Positions 53,103 to 62,287 of a stretch of DNA of 64,000 nucleotides are shown here, in pieces (position 1 is the first letter of the stretch; every line of letters begins with the position of its first letter). The translations under genes and the position numbers were made by a program. Below the pieces are notes generated by a model. It was not told the origin of the DNA. It was given only the letters and a program-made list of their open reading frames with translations, and ran no database searches. The stretch is from Paenibacillus sp. JQZ6Y-1 (lineage in GTDB: Bacteria; Bacillota; Bacilli; Paenibacillales; Paenibacillaceae), in assembly GCF_040719145.1 (NCBI RefSeq), contig NZ_JBFDUZ010000002.1, forward strand, positions 434,001 to 498,000. The letters are read 5' to 3'.

Positions 53103-54065
53103 ATGCAGTTTGTACTGGGTTTGGATAGTGGCGGGACGAGGACAGAGGTGATGGCTTGGCAGTTGGATGGTGTATGGATTGGTAGTATGCAGGGGGCAGC
53201 AGGGAATCCGAAGTCAGTGCTGCATGGGCATGAAGTGGATGCGGTTATGGACACGATTGTTCGTTTATTAACCACGTATGGATTGGAGCAGCGGAACTGT
53301 ATCGGCATCGGTGCTGGTATTGCTGGGGTATATACAGAGGAAGAATGCGAAGCCGCCGCCACAGCGATTCGTTCACGCTGGTGTGAGCAGGATGAGCAGA
53401 TTGCCCAGCTGCATCAGAATCATACGGTATTTCCGATTCAGGTGATCAATGATGCGGAGATTGCTTTGTTAGCATCCAACCGTACGCGGCATGGGATTAT
53501 CGCAATTGCTGGAACCGGCTCGATTGTACTCGGTATTTTGCCATCGGGGGAACGAGTACGTAGCGGTGGATGGGGGCATATTCTTGGGGATCAGGGCAGT
53601 GGCTATGCGATTGGGCTGCGCAGCTTGCAAACGGTCATGCTGAGCTATGACGGTGTGTTGCCACCTACGAAGCTGACAGAAGATGTGCTAACCCATTATG
53701 GAGTGACCGATCCGCCGCAGCTTCGCGATAAGCTATATACCGCCGATATTGGCAAGCAACATATTGCAGCAGTAGCAGGTGATTGTCTTCGCGTCGCAGC
53801 GGAAGGGGATATGCTAGCACAGCAGATCGTAACGGATGCGGCTCAAGATATGGCGCTCTCCATTATCGCTTTGCGCAATCGACAGGAGTCATTGCAGCAG
53901 ATGACGGTAACTGTGAGTGGCTCGATGTTTACGCATTCCGAATGGTATCGTACTGCCTGTGTGAACCGTCTTCATATGAGCGATCCGCATGTACAAGTGA
54001 TTCCGCTACAGCAATCTCCATGCTATGGCGCTGCGATGCTAGTAACGCCAGCGCTATTTTTGTAA
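53103..54065 (+). CDS. BadF/BadG-family sugar kinase, MurK-like N-acetylhexosamine kinase
   Basis: 320 residues of the ASKHA fold: phosphate-1 loop FVLGLDSGGTRTEV, ADP loop INDAEIALLAS, phosphate-2 GIIAIAGTGSIVLG and WGHILGDQGSGYAIG. The BadF/BadG/BcrA group includes GlcNAc kinase and MurK, which phosphorylates MurNAc and GlcNAc. Its position directly before murQ points to MurNAc phosphorylation. This replaces the PTS uptake (MurP) used in B. subtilis. GAAGGG precedes the ATG. It is divergent from amiE-murR. Kinase specificity is inferred from context. Confidence 0.8.
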   Translation: MQFVLGLDSGGTRTEVMAWQLDGVWIGSMQGAAGNPKSVLHGHEVDAVMDTIVRLLTTYGLEQRNCIGIGAGIAGVYTEEECEAAATAIRSRWCEQDEQIAQLHQNHTVFPIQVINDAEIALLASNRTRHGIIAIAGTGSIVLGILPSGERVRSGGWGHILGDQGSGYAIGLRSLQTVMLSYDGVLPPTKLTEDVLTHYGVTDPPQLRDKLYTADIGKQHIAAVAGDCLRVAAEGDMLAQQIVTDAAQDMALSIIALRNRQESLQQMTVTVSGSMFTHSEWYRTACVNRLHMSDPHVQVIPLQQSPCYGAAMLVTPALFL

Positions 54066-54257
54066 GCGTGTATCAAATAGGGACGTCAAACAATTGTAGA
54101 TCCATCCGAAATGATGATGAATTGATTCAAAGGTATTGTGCGCGTATCCGCCACAACATACATGTAAGGATGATCCAACTGCCATTATCGTTTGCATATG
54201 CCCTATATGTACCGCACAAGAATGACACGATTGTCAAACCCAAAGGAGCTGAATACT

Positions 54258-55163
54258 ATGAAACCGCCTATCGGACAACTGGTGACCGAGCAGCAAAATC
54301 CGCGTACCATCCATATTGATGAACAATCGACTGAAGGTATTTTACGTATGATCAATCGGGAGGATCAGCTGGTACCGGCTGCAGTGGAAGCGTGCATTCC
54401 ACATATTGCCGCTGCCGTCGATCTGATCGTGGAACGGTTTGCCAAAGGTGGACGCTTACTGTACATAGGTGCAGGCTCCAGCGGTCGATTGGGCATACTG
54501 GATGCTGCCGAATGTCCACCGACCTACGGCACGAATCCGCAGCAAGTAGTTGGTTTGATCGCTGGTGGACAGCAAGCCATTCAATCGGCAGTGGAAGGCG
54601 CGGAGGATCGTATGTCTCTCGGTCGCAGTGATCTGATCGCGGCAAAGATTAGCGCCAACGATACACTGGTTGGCATTGCTGCTAGCGGACGTACACCGTA
54701 TGTGATCGGAGCGATGATAGAAGCGCGGGAGCAAGGCGCGGCAGTAATCGGCATCAGCAATAATCCGGGAAGCGAGATGGGTTCCTATGCCGATGTGATG
54801 ATCGAAGCTGTTACAGGTCCTGAAGTAGTGCTTGGCTCCACCCGGATGAAGGCAGGCACCTCGCAAAAGATGATTTTGAATATGCTGACGACCGCCAGCA
54901 TGATTCGCAGCGGCAAAGTGTACCGGAATCTGATGATCGATATGCAGCCAACCAATGAAAAGCTGGTCCATCGGGCGAAGCGACTAATCATGCTGGCAAC
55001 AGACGCCGATCAGCAAACGGTAGAGCGTGTATATCTAGAAGCGGGTGGGCATATGAAGACAGCGATTGTGATGATTTTGCTGGATATAGATGCCGAGGCG
55101 GCGACGCAATTACTGTTGCAAACGGACGGCAATATTGGCAAAGCGGTTCAGCGGATTCCTTGA
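54258..55163 (+). CDS. murQ: N-acetylmuramic acid 6-phosphate etherase
   Basis: 301 residues. SIS-type sugar phosphate domain with YIGAGSSGRLGILDAAECPPT and IAGGQQAIQSAVEGAEDR; Glu85 and Glu116 match the catalytic pair described for E. coli MurQ (31 residues apart). IAASGRTPYVIGAM and GSTRMKAGTSQKMILNML are further signatures. It cleaves the lactyl ether of MurNAc-6-P to give GlcNAc-6-P and D-lactate. ATG 54258 follows AAAGGAG; an ATG at 54192 is in frame but unlike the family. Works downstream of the kinase. Confidence 0.95.
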   Translation: MKPPIGQLVTEQQNPRTIHIDEQSTEGILRMINREDQLVPAAVEACIPHIAAAVDLIVERFAKGGRLLYIGAGSSGRLGILDAAECPPTYGTNPQQVVGLIAGGQQAIQSAVEGAEDRMSLGRSDLIAAKISANDTLVGIAASGRTPYVIGAMIEAREQGAAVIGISNNPGSEMGSYADVMIEAVTGPEVVLGSTRMKAGTSQKMILNMLTTASMIRSGKVYRNLMIDMQPTNEKLVHRAKRLIMLATDADQQTVERVYLEAGGHMKTAIVMILLDIDAEAATQLLLQTDGNIGKAVQRIP

Positions 55164-55210
55164 TTCCATAGACATTTACCATATTACGCATCGGCTCAAG
55201 CGTAGCATAG

Positions 55211-55254
55211 GACCACGGCGTTCACACGATATGTGGACAAGGCGGTCTTTTTGC
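55211..55254 (+). terminator. Possible weak terminator after murQ
   Basis: An imperfect hairpin (GACC...GGTC with TTCACA / TGTGGA) followed by TTTTTGCTGTTT. It may end the kinase-murQ unit. Confidence 0.35.
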
Positions 55255-55445
55255 TGTTTCGCTGGGCGTTTACGGAAATCGCTTATCTGAATGTTCAACG
55301 TATCCTAGCACAAAAGAGGTTACAGAATCTGCGTCCTATTGTAAAAACATCCCTGTAAAAACTGGTATAATGAACAGATCAACAAAGCGGAAAAGTATAT
55401 CGAACAGCAGACATCATGCCGCCAAAGGCAGGAGGAAACAACGCA

Positions 55446-56306
55446 ATGGATGAACAGCAATATAAGCAGCATGGAGATGAACGCTATAGATTATCAACGG
55501 TGCCGGAAGGGCTGGAGCAGGCGATCTGGTACAAAACGCCGCTGCTGGGCAGCGATGTGTCCATATTAGAGCCGATGGCTTGGGAAGAACTGATGTGCCG
55601 TAAAGTTGGGCTTGGGCATCCCCCCGTTATTCATATGTGGACGCATAGTGATGCGATGACTATCGGTCTACGTGATCGCCGCTTGAGCGGAGCAGTGCAG
55701 GCGATGGAGCTATTTCGGCAAGAAGGGACATCGGTAGCAGTACGAGCATCTGGTGGAGCAGCAGTTCCACTGCATCGTGGTATTCTCAATCTGTCGATTA
55801 TGCTGCCAAATCCGCGTAGTCGGATCAATATTCATGACGATTTTCGTTTTATGGCAGAATGGATTAGCCGAGCGGTACATCCGTGGACTACGGACGTGCA
55901 GACGGGTGAGGTAGAAGGCGCTTTTTGCCCGGGGGATTATGATATTGGCATTCATGGACGTAAGTTTTGCGGGATTGCTCAACGTCGGCAAGCCAAAGCG
56001 TATATGATTACCGCCTTCGTCATTGTGAACGGGCATGGCGATGAGCTGGCAGCACAGATTCGCCGCTTTTACGATCTGGCAGCCGGACCGGAGGATGCCG
56101 ATAAAAATTATCCCATCGTTCGCTCCGGTACGATGGGTGGCCTGGATGAATTGGCAGGCGTGCCGTCGGTAGAGAGTTATATGGAACAATTACAAAAGCT
56201 GTTGAATCATGGTCAACTGGCGAAACTGCAATCCACGCACAGCGTATTGGATGAGCAGGAGGTACAGAAAACGATGCAGGAACTGCGCACTCGTTATGAC
56301 GATTAG
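55446..56306 (+). CDS. lipL: Octanoyl-[GcvH]:protein N-octanoyltransferase (LipL-like)
   Basis: 286 residues of the lipoate ligase/octanoyltransferase fold. The catalytic cysteine is Cys161 in FCPGDYDIGI, and the following HGRKFCGIAQRRQ is the acyl-binding region. The Arg/Gly/Gly core VRASGGAAVPLHRGILNLS is present. LipL transfers octanoyl from GcvH to other lipoyl domains, so it needs GcvH, which is not in the window. AGGAGG lies 10 bases before ATG 55446. 107 bases without a terminator separate it from the condensing-enzyme gene, so it may belong to the next operon. Confidence 0.85.
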   Translation: MDEQQYKQHGDERYRLSTVPEGLEQAIWYKTPLLGSDVSILEPMAWEELMCRKVGLGHPPVIHMWTHSDAMTIGLRDRRLSGAVQAMELFRQEGTSVAVRASGGAAVPLHRGILNLSIMLPNPRSRINIHDDFRFMAEWISRAVHPWTTDVQTGEVEGAFCPGDYDIGIHGRKFCGIAQRRQAKAYMITAFVIVNGHGDELAAQIRRFYDLAAGPEDADKNYPIVRSGTMGGLDELAGVPSVESYMEQLQKLLNHGQLAKLQSTHSVLDEQEVQKTMQELRTRYDD

Positions 56307-56412
56307 CTAGAAGTAGTAGGACAACGAAGGCATATAGATAGATGTAGACCACATGGACAGAGAGAGCACATATACCAATAGACAAGTATTTTAAACGATT
56401 AGAGGGATCAGT

Positions 56413-57411
56413 ATGCAGCATCGAAAAGTAAAGATCTTGGGTACAGGCAAATACATGCCTAGCAAGGCAGTGACGGACGAACAGGTAGACCTTCGTCTTG
56501 GTGTCAAAGCAGGCTGGGCAGCCAAAGCGGGCGGGGTTGGAACACGTTATTATGTGAGAGAAGGCGAGACGGCTTCGTACATGGGAGCCGAAGCGGCAAA
56601 GGCTGCACTGCAAGCGGCAGGTCTAGAATTTGGCGATATTGATTGTCTTGTTTGTACAAGCGGTACGAAGGAGCAGCCGTTGCCAAGCACAGCGTCGTTT
56701 ATCCAGCAGGCGCTGGGACAGCAGGATTCTGGTGTACCGGCATTTGATATAGACGGCACATGTCTAAGCTTTGTATTCGGACTAGACACGCTATCGTATA
56801 TGGTCGCTGCTGGACGGTATCGTCATGTGCTGCTAGTTGCTACCGAGGTAGCATCAGCGGGCTTGGATTGGAGTCACAAGGAAAGTGCGGTATTGTTTGG
56901 CGATGGAGCGGCAGCGGTTGTCATCGGTCCATCTGCGGCAGATGAGTCGTCTGGCATTGTGCATACGTCGCTGCATACGTATAGTCGTGGAGCACGCTAT
57001 TCCGAAATTCCGGGCGGCGGTACACGCTTTCCACCGGGCGATACACGGAATATGGATAATGCGTATCTGTTCCAGATGGACGGGCATGGTATTTTCAAAA
57101 TGGCATCCAAGCTGCTGCCAGACTTTGTGGACGAATTGCTGACTGGTGCGCAAACGAAGATGGAAGATTTCAAGCTGGTGATTCCGCATCAGGGAAGTGC
57201 GATGGCGATGCGTTTGATGCGGAAAAAGCTGGGGATCGGCGAGGAACAATTCATGAACATTACGCCTAACCACGGCAATACGATTGCGGCGTCGATTCCG
57301 ATGGGGCTGCATGAGGCGATTGTGCAACAACGAATCCGCCGCGGCGACCGCATTCTGTTGATCGGTACAGCTGCCGGTCTATCACTGGGAGGCATGGTGC
57401 TTGATTACTGA
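56413..57411 (+). CDS. KAS III-like beta-ketoacyl synthase (FabH/OleA-type)
   Basis: 332 residues. Thiolase fold with the KAS III catalytic triad: Cys117 (DIDGTCLSF), His259 (IPHQGSAMAM) and Asn289 (NHGNTIAASIP). It is not a typical FabH, since the usual PHQAN is PHQGS and housekeeping FabH genes sit elsewhere. Such enzymes condense an acyl-CoA or acyl-ACP with a second acyl group. GAGGGATCAGT precedes the ATG. It begins the packed operon to the right edge; its last bases contain the ATP-grasp start. Confidence 0.88.
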   Translation: MQHRKVKILGTGKYMPSKAVTDEQVDLRLGVKAGWAAKAGGVGTRYYVREGETASYMGAEAAKAALQAAGLEFGDIDCLVCTSGTKEQPLPSTASFIQQALGQQDSGVPAFDIDGTCLSFVFGLDTLSYMVAAGRYRHVLLVATEVASAGLDWSHKESAVLFGDGAAAVVIGPSAADESSGIVHTSLHTYSRGARYSEIPGGGTRFPPGDTRNMDNAYLFQMDGHGIFKMASKLLPDFVDELLTGAQTKMEDFKLVIPHQGSAMAMRLMRKKLGIGEEQFMNITPNHGNTIAASIPMGLHEAIVQQRIRRGDRILLIGTAAGLSLGGMVLDY

Positions 57412-58858
57412 TAGGGATTCCGCTGAGCTACAACGAACCATTTTGCTGACTGGCGGGCGTGCTCCGGCGACGCTAGAACTGGCACGTTTGCTGCATCAGG
57501 CGGGGCATATTGTCGATGTTGCTGAAAGTCTACCACAGCAGCTGTGCGCTTGGTCAAAAGCAGTACGGCGCAGCTTTGTGGTACCGCCACCACGTCAACA
57601 GCCACAAGCGTATATTGATGAATTGGTGCGGATTGTGAAGCAGCAGCAGATTGATTTGCTGATACCGACGTGCGAGGAGATTTTCTATGTAGCGCATGGT
57701 CGTGAACAACTGCGACAGGTGTGCGAGGTGCTGGTTCCCATGGCAGATCAGATGCGTTCGCTGCATCACAAGGGCGATTTTATTCGGCTTGTTCATGCGG
57801 CGGGAGTGGATGTACCGGATACGATGGTAATCAGTAGCGCAGAGCAGTGGGAAGTGGTACAGCAGGGGCATTGGAGCAGTCGATTGCCGCTATCCGATTC
57901 TATGCAAGACTTGGATGCGATGTATGATGCACCTAACGTTCATCCCTCTCGCTCGCTTGTATTCAAGCCTGCCTATTCGCGTTTTGCTTCTAAGGTCATC
58001 ATGCCTGCACATAATGTAGCCGTGTCCGATCATTCTGCCATAGTTGATGATCAAGCTAAACGGTCCACAGCTCCATTTATTCCAGCGCCAGATGATATTT
58101 CGGAACAGCAACCGTGGATCGCACAGGCTTATGTGCCGGGAGAACAGTTATGTACATACAGTATCGTATATGAAGGAATGGTTGTGGCTCATGCCACCTA
58201 TCAGAGTCGTTATCGCAGCAGTGAATCAGGAGCAAGCGTGCATTTTGAAGCGCTGGATTGCCCCGATACACTGGCATGGGTACAGCGCTTGGTGCAGCAG
58301 TGGAGCTTTGAAACCAATACGGCTGCTCCGTCATCTGATGATTCACACATGAATAATACAGCATCACCCACCAGCCAATCATCAAAAAAGCCGCTATCAC
58401 CTAGCACATTTAGCGGACAACTGAGCTTTGATCTGATTCAGGAGCGGGAGACAGGCAAGCTCTATCCGATCGAATGCAATCCGCGGGCGACGAGCGGGAT
58501 TCATCTGTTTCGCGCAGAGGATGGATTGGATCAGGCGATTACTGCGCCGCACCTCCTCGTGAAAAAAGGGCAAATGATCACACCGCAGCCCGGCAGACGG
58601 GTGATGCTGACTTTACCTATGCTGACAAGCGGCTGGGGACGAAGCTGGAGCAGCGCGCAGTGGAAGCATTGGCTCAAGGCGATGAAGGGATCACAGGATG
58701 CGGTATTTCGCTGGCAGGACCATAAGCCCTTTTTCGGACAATTTGCACTGGTCTGGGCGGCGCTTCGTATCAGCAGGCGAGAACAGATTACGATAACGGA
58801 AGCGCTGACGCATGATATTGAATGGAACGGTCAGCCGCCGGAAAGGAGCAGTATATGA
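57401..58858 (+). CDS. ATP-grasp family ligase
   Basis: 485 residues. The N-terminal pre-ATP-grasp domain (TILLTGGRAPATLELARLLH) is Rossmann-like. The ATP-grasp part has LVFKPAYSRFASKVI (Lys for ATP) and an end with SFDLIQERETGKLYPIECNPRATSGIHLF (Glu/Asn metal residues). A Ser/Thr-rich insert (about 300-335) lies in the C-terminal half. The family joins a carboxylate to an amine or thiol via acyl phosphate. The start is TTG, 8 bases after GGAGG and within the upstream gene, so translation is coupled. The exact acceptor is unknown. Confidence 0.82.
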   Translation: MITDRDSAELQRTILLTGGRAPATLELARLLHQAGHIVDVAESLPQQLCAWSKAVRRSFVVPPPRQQPQAYIDELVRIVKQQQIDLLIPTCEEIFYVAHGREQLRQVCEVLVPMADQMRSLHHKGDFIRLVHAAGVDVPDTMVISSAEQWEVVQQGHWSSRLPLSDSMQDLDAMYDAPNVHPSRSLVFKPAYSRFASKVIMPAHNVAVSDHSAIVDDQAKRSTAPFIPAPDDISEQQPWIAQAYVPGEQLCTYSIVYEGMVVAHATYQSRYRSSESGASVHFEALDCPDTLAWVQRLVQQWSFETNTAAPSSDDSHMNNTASPTSQSSKKPLSPSTFSGQLSFDLIQERETGKLYPIECNPRATSGIHLFRAEDGLDQAITAPHLLVKKGQMITPQPGRRVMLTLPMLTSGWGRSWSSAQWKHWLKAMKGSQDAVFRWQDHKPFFGQFALVWAALRISRREQITITEALTHDIEWNGQPPERSSI

Positions 58859-59856
58859 CCAAAGCACTTGTAACGGGCGCAACTGGATTTCTCGGCAGTC
58901 ATCTGGCATATCGTCTGGCACGTATGGGCTGGGAGGTCACGGCAACTGGGCGTAATGAGCAGATTGGTCAGCAGTTGGCGGCGGCAGGGATTACTTTTGT
59001 CGCTGCTGATCTGCGCGATCGTGAGCGGATCATGAATGCATGTGCTGGACAGGATTATGTATTTCATTGTGGAGCGCTCTCGACGCCGTGGGGCAAGTAT
59101 CGTGATTTTTACGGCAGCAATGTCGAAGGCACGGCGCATGTGGCGGACGGCTGCCTATCTGCTGGGGTAAAGCGATTGGTGCATGTCTCGACGCCAAGTG
59201 TGTATTTTGACTATCGTGAGCGCCGAATGATCTCGGAAGCCGATCCGTTGCCAGAGCAGCCTGCCAATCATTATGCAGCGACCAAGCTGGAAGCGGAGCA
59301 GTTGTTGAAGCGCTATCGGCGTGAGCAACAGCTACCGGTGATTATGCTGCGACCGCGTGCGATCTTCGGACCGGGTGAGCAGGCATTATTGCCGCGCTTG
59401 CTGCGTACCAATGCACAATCCGGCGTGCCGCTGCTCAATGGTGGGCAGGCGGAGATTGATCTGACCTATGTGGATAATCTGCTGGATGTGATGCTGCTCT
59501 GTTGCGATTCTCCAGCATTCACGCTAGGACAGGTGTACAATATTTCGAATGGGGAAGCGATGCCGTTTGAGCAATTGGTGCGGCGATTATTCAACTTGCT
59601 GGATATTCCGCTGCGGAGTAATGTGGTTCCGTACAACGTTGCCTACAGCGTAGCGGCAGTGCTAGAGACGATCTATCGGATCTTGCCGCTATCTGGTGAA
59701 CCAGCGCTTACCCGCTACACGGTCGGCTCCATTGCGGTGCCGCATACGCTGGATATTAGTCGAGCACAGCAAGAGCTGGGTTATACGCCGATTGTCAGTG
59801 TGGACGAGGGCTTGCAGCGATATGCCGATTGGTGGAAAAGCAGTGGGCAACAATAA
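58855..59856 (+). CDS. NAD-dependent epimerase/3-beta-HSD-like reductase (OleD-type)
   Basis: 333 residues of the extended SDR family: GATGFLGSHLAYRLAR binds NAD(P), YAATKLEAEQ holds the Tyr-x-x-x-Lys pair, then LRPRAIFGPGEQALLPRL. This subgroup includes 3-beta-hydroxysteroid dehydrogenases and OleD, which reduces the OleA beta-keto product. The match to OleD is by fold and context. ATG 58855 after AAAGGAG overlaps the upstream stop (ATGA). Confidence 0.85.
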   Translation: MTKALVTGATGFLGSHLAYRLARMGWEVTATGRNEQIGQQLAAAGITFVAADLRDRERIMNACAGQDYVFHCGALSTPWGKYRDFYGSNVEGTAHVADGCLSAGVKRLVHVSTPSVYFDYRERRMISEADPLPEQPANHYAATKLEAEQLLKRYRREQQLPVIMLRPRAIFGPGEQALLPRLLRTNAQSGVPLLNGGQAEIDLTYVDNLLDVMLLCCDSPAFTLGQVYNISNGEAMPFEQLVRRLFNLLDIPLRSNVVPYNVAYSVAAVLETIYRILPLSGEPALTRYTVGSIAVPHTLDISRAQQELGYTPIVSVDEGLQRYADWWKSSGQQ

Positions 59857-59972
59857 GGAAGACACGTATACACATCGCTACATCAAGCGGTGATGTATTG
59901 CAAAATAGTAGGTAGAAGACGAATGCGACAAGACGGAGCGATGATCCAAATCGAAAGCGAGGTGCAGTCCCC

Positions 59973-60947
59973 ATGAAGCATAGCAATGTATCCCTGTGGC
60001 TTGGCGCTGCGGGATATTGCACACATCCAGAGATATTGACGATTCGTGGTGGAACATGGCGTCCGACAGCATTCCCCGCGGGCTTTGCCTGTATTCAGCA
60101 TCCACAGCATGGGATGATCTTGTTTGATACGGGGTACAGCATGCGCTTTTTTGAGGAAACGCGCAGATTACCGCAGGCGTTGTACCGTTATTTGACCCCA
60201 GTGGTGTATACCGAGCAGGATCATAGTGGCGTACAGTTGGAGCAGGAAGCAGGCGTGCGGGCAGAGGAGATTCGATATGTGATATTGTCCCATTTTCATG
60301 GGGATCATATTGCGGCGGCGCGAGATTTTCCGAATGCACAGTTTATATATTTGCAGGAATCATATGCGGCGGTGAAGCGGCTAAATACGTGGAATGCAGT
60401 CCGAGCGGGATTTTTGGCAGGATTGCTGCCGGATGATTTTGAACAGCGATCCTTGCCGTTTACCCGCAGCGACCTGCAATACGATCATGAGCGGCAATTG
60501 GATGAACGAACCCAATCGGAGCAGAGTGGGAATGACGGATATGCAGCTGGCGGCTTAGCGACTACGATATTATCTACGTTGGCTACTCCGTTTGGTGTGG
60601 CGGCTTCTGTACTGCCCGATCTGGGCGTGCCGTATTATGATGTGTTTGGCGATGGCAGTATTCGTGCCTTGGAGCTGTCCGGTCATGCAGAGGGGATGAT
60701 TGGTCTACTGCTCCATGCGGGTGGGGAACCGTATTTGCTCTGTGCCGATACGGTGTGGAGCAGCCGTGCCTTTGCTGAGAATCGTCGTCCGCATCCGTTA
60801 GCTGGCTTGATCATGTCCAATCGTCAGCAATTTCGCAGCAATATGGATCGTCTGCGCCGCTGGCATCTGAAATATCCGCAACTGCGCATCGTACCGACCC
60901 ATTGCAGGGAAGCGCTAGCGATGTGGGGAGGGAGATGGCTGAAATGA
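59973..60947 (+). CDS. Metallo-beta-lactamase-fold hydrolase
   Basis: 324 residues. The binuclear zinc motif is HFHGDH (His107, His109, Asp111, His112). The later ligands are supplied by LSGHAEGMIGLL, LLCADTVWSS and VPTHC. A helix-rich insert around 135-200 marks a substrate-selective subgroup. It could be a thioesterase or lactonase releasing the product. GCGAGGTG lies upstream. This gene follows the reductase after a gap of 116 bases and overlaps the next by 4. Confidence 0.82.
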   Translation: MKHSNVSLWLGAAGYCTHPEILTIRGGTWRPTAFPAGFACIQHPQHGMILFDTGYSMRFFEETRRLPQALYRYLTPVVYTEQDHSGVQLEQEAGVRAEEIRYVILSHFHGDHIAAARDFPNAQFIYLQESYAAVKRLNTWNAVRAGFLAGLLPDDFEQRSLPFTRSDLQYDHERQLDERTQSEQSGNDGYAAGGLATTILSTLATPFGVAASVLPDLGVPYYDVFGDGSIRALELSGHAEGMIGLLLHAGGEPYLLCADTVWSSRAFAENRRPHPLAGLIMSNRQQFRSNMDRLRRWHLKYPQLRIVPTHCREALAMWGGRWLK

Positions 60948-62287
60948 GCGTGCTGCGCATTGTATATCATTACTGGCAAACGAGACAACGACGCAAGCGC
61001 TGGACCAACCGTCAGGCGCTGGAACGATGGCAGCAGCGGCAGGTACTGCGCCATATTCGCTGGGTACGCGCCCATTCTTCGTTTTACCAACGGCTCTGGA
61101 ACGGGATGGATGATACGGAGTGGTGCGAATTCCCGTTGATCGATAAAAGCATCATGATGGAGCATTTTGATGTGCTGAATACGGTTGGGATCACGCGCCA
61201 GCAAGCGCTGGATACGGCGCAGCAGGCGGAGCAGACGCGCGACTTTGCACCGGTGCTACATGGGGTGACGATTGGTTTGTCGTCGGGTACATCGGGCAAT
61301 CGGGGGATCTTTCTCGTTAGTCCGCAGGAGCAGGACGCGTGGACGGGCAATGTGCTGGCGCGGCTGCTGCCCGGTAGCTTGCGGGAGCGACATCGGATTG
61401 CCTTTTTCCTGCGGGCGAATAGCAATCTGTATGAATCGGTGCAGCGAGGAAGCTTGCAGTTCCGTTACTTTGATCTGACGCTACCAATGGATCGGCATAT
61501 CACTGATATGCAGCAGTATGGGGCGGACATCTGGGTTGCGCCGCCTTCGCTGCTGCGAATGCTGGCAGAAGCAGCAGCGAATGGCAAGCTGACCGTTGCA
61601 CCGTCCAAGCTGATTTCGGTTGCCGAGGTGCTTGATCCGCTGGATCGTCAGTATATTCAGCAGGTCTTTGGGCAAACGGTGCATCAGGTGTATCAATGCA
61701 CCGAAGGCTTCCTTGGCACCAGCTGTGAGCATGGCACCATTCATCTGAATGAAGATGTGGTACATATCGAAAAGGAATATATCGACGAGGAGCGGCGGCG
61801 GTTTATGCCGATCATTACGGACTTTTCGCGTAGAGCACAGCCGATTGTGCGCTATCGGCTGAACGATATTTTGACGGAAGCGGCGGAGCCTTGTGCATGC
61901 GGATCAGTATATACGGCGATTGAGCGGATTGAAGGGCGCTATGACGATATTTTGTATCTTCGTCGTGTACATGAGCAGCAGTTAGATGGGCAGCATGCGA
62001 ATGCGCAATATGTTCCACTATTTCCCGATCTGGTCACCAGGGCGATTATCGCGGCATCGCCAGATATTCAGCATTATCGGGTCGTACAGCATGATGCCGA
62101 CCGATTGGATATTTCGTATCGGTTGCCACAGGGGATGGATGCTGAGGTGGAGCAACAGATACGGCAACGCATCGAGCAGCTGTGTACAGGACTAAACGGA
62201 CATATGCCACAGCTTGTATTCAGCGAGTATGATTTTGTACCCGGACTGGTTAAATTACGCAGGGTGGAAAGAGGCTGGAAGCTATGA
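60944..62287 (+). CDS. F390-synthetase-like adenylate-forming enzyme
   Basis: 447 residues from ATG 60944, 9 bases after GGGAGGGAG and overlapping the MBL stop (ATGA). It has the P-loop GLSSGTSGNRGIFL (111-124) and the adenylation motifs YQCTEGFLGTSCEHG and PIVRYRLNDI. It is distant from acyl-CoA ligases and closer to phenylacetate-CoA/coenzyme F390 synthetase-related proteins. Such enzymes activate a carboxylic acid as an acyl-AMP. The acid is unknown. Confidence 0.82.
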   Translation: MSVLRIVYHYWQTRQRRKRWTNRQALERWQQRQVLRHIRWVRAHSSFYQRLWNGMDDTEWCEFPLIDKSIMMEHFDVLNTVGITRQQALDTAQQAEQTRDFAPVLHGVTIGLSSGTSGNRGIFLVSPQEQDAWTGNVLARLLPGSLRERHRIAFFLRANSNLYESVQRGSLQFRYFDLTLPMDRHITDMQQYGADIWVAPPSLLRMLAEAAANGKLTVAPSKLISVAEVLDPLDRQYIQQVFGQTVHQVYQCTEGFLGTSCEHGTIHLNEDVVHIEKEYIDEERRRFMPIITDFSRRAQPIVRYRLNDILTEAAEPCACGSVYTAIERIEGRYDDILYLRRVHEQQLDGQHANAQYVPLFPDLVTRAIIAASPDIQHYRVVQHDADRLDISYRLPQGMDAEVEQQIRQRIEQLCTGLNGHMPQLVFSEYDFVPGLVKLRRVERGWKL

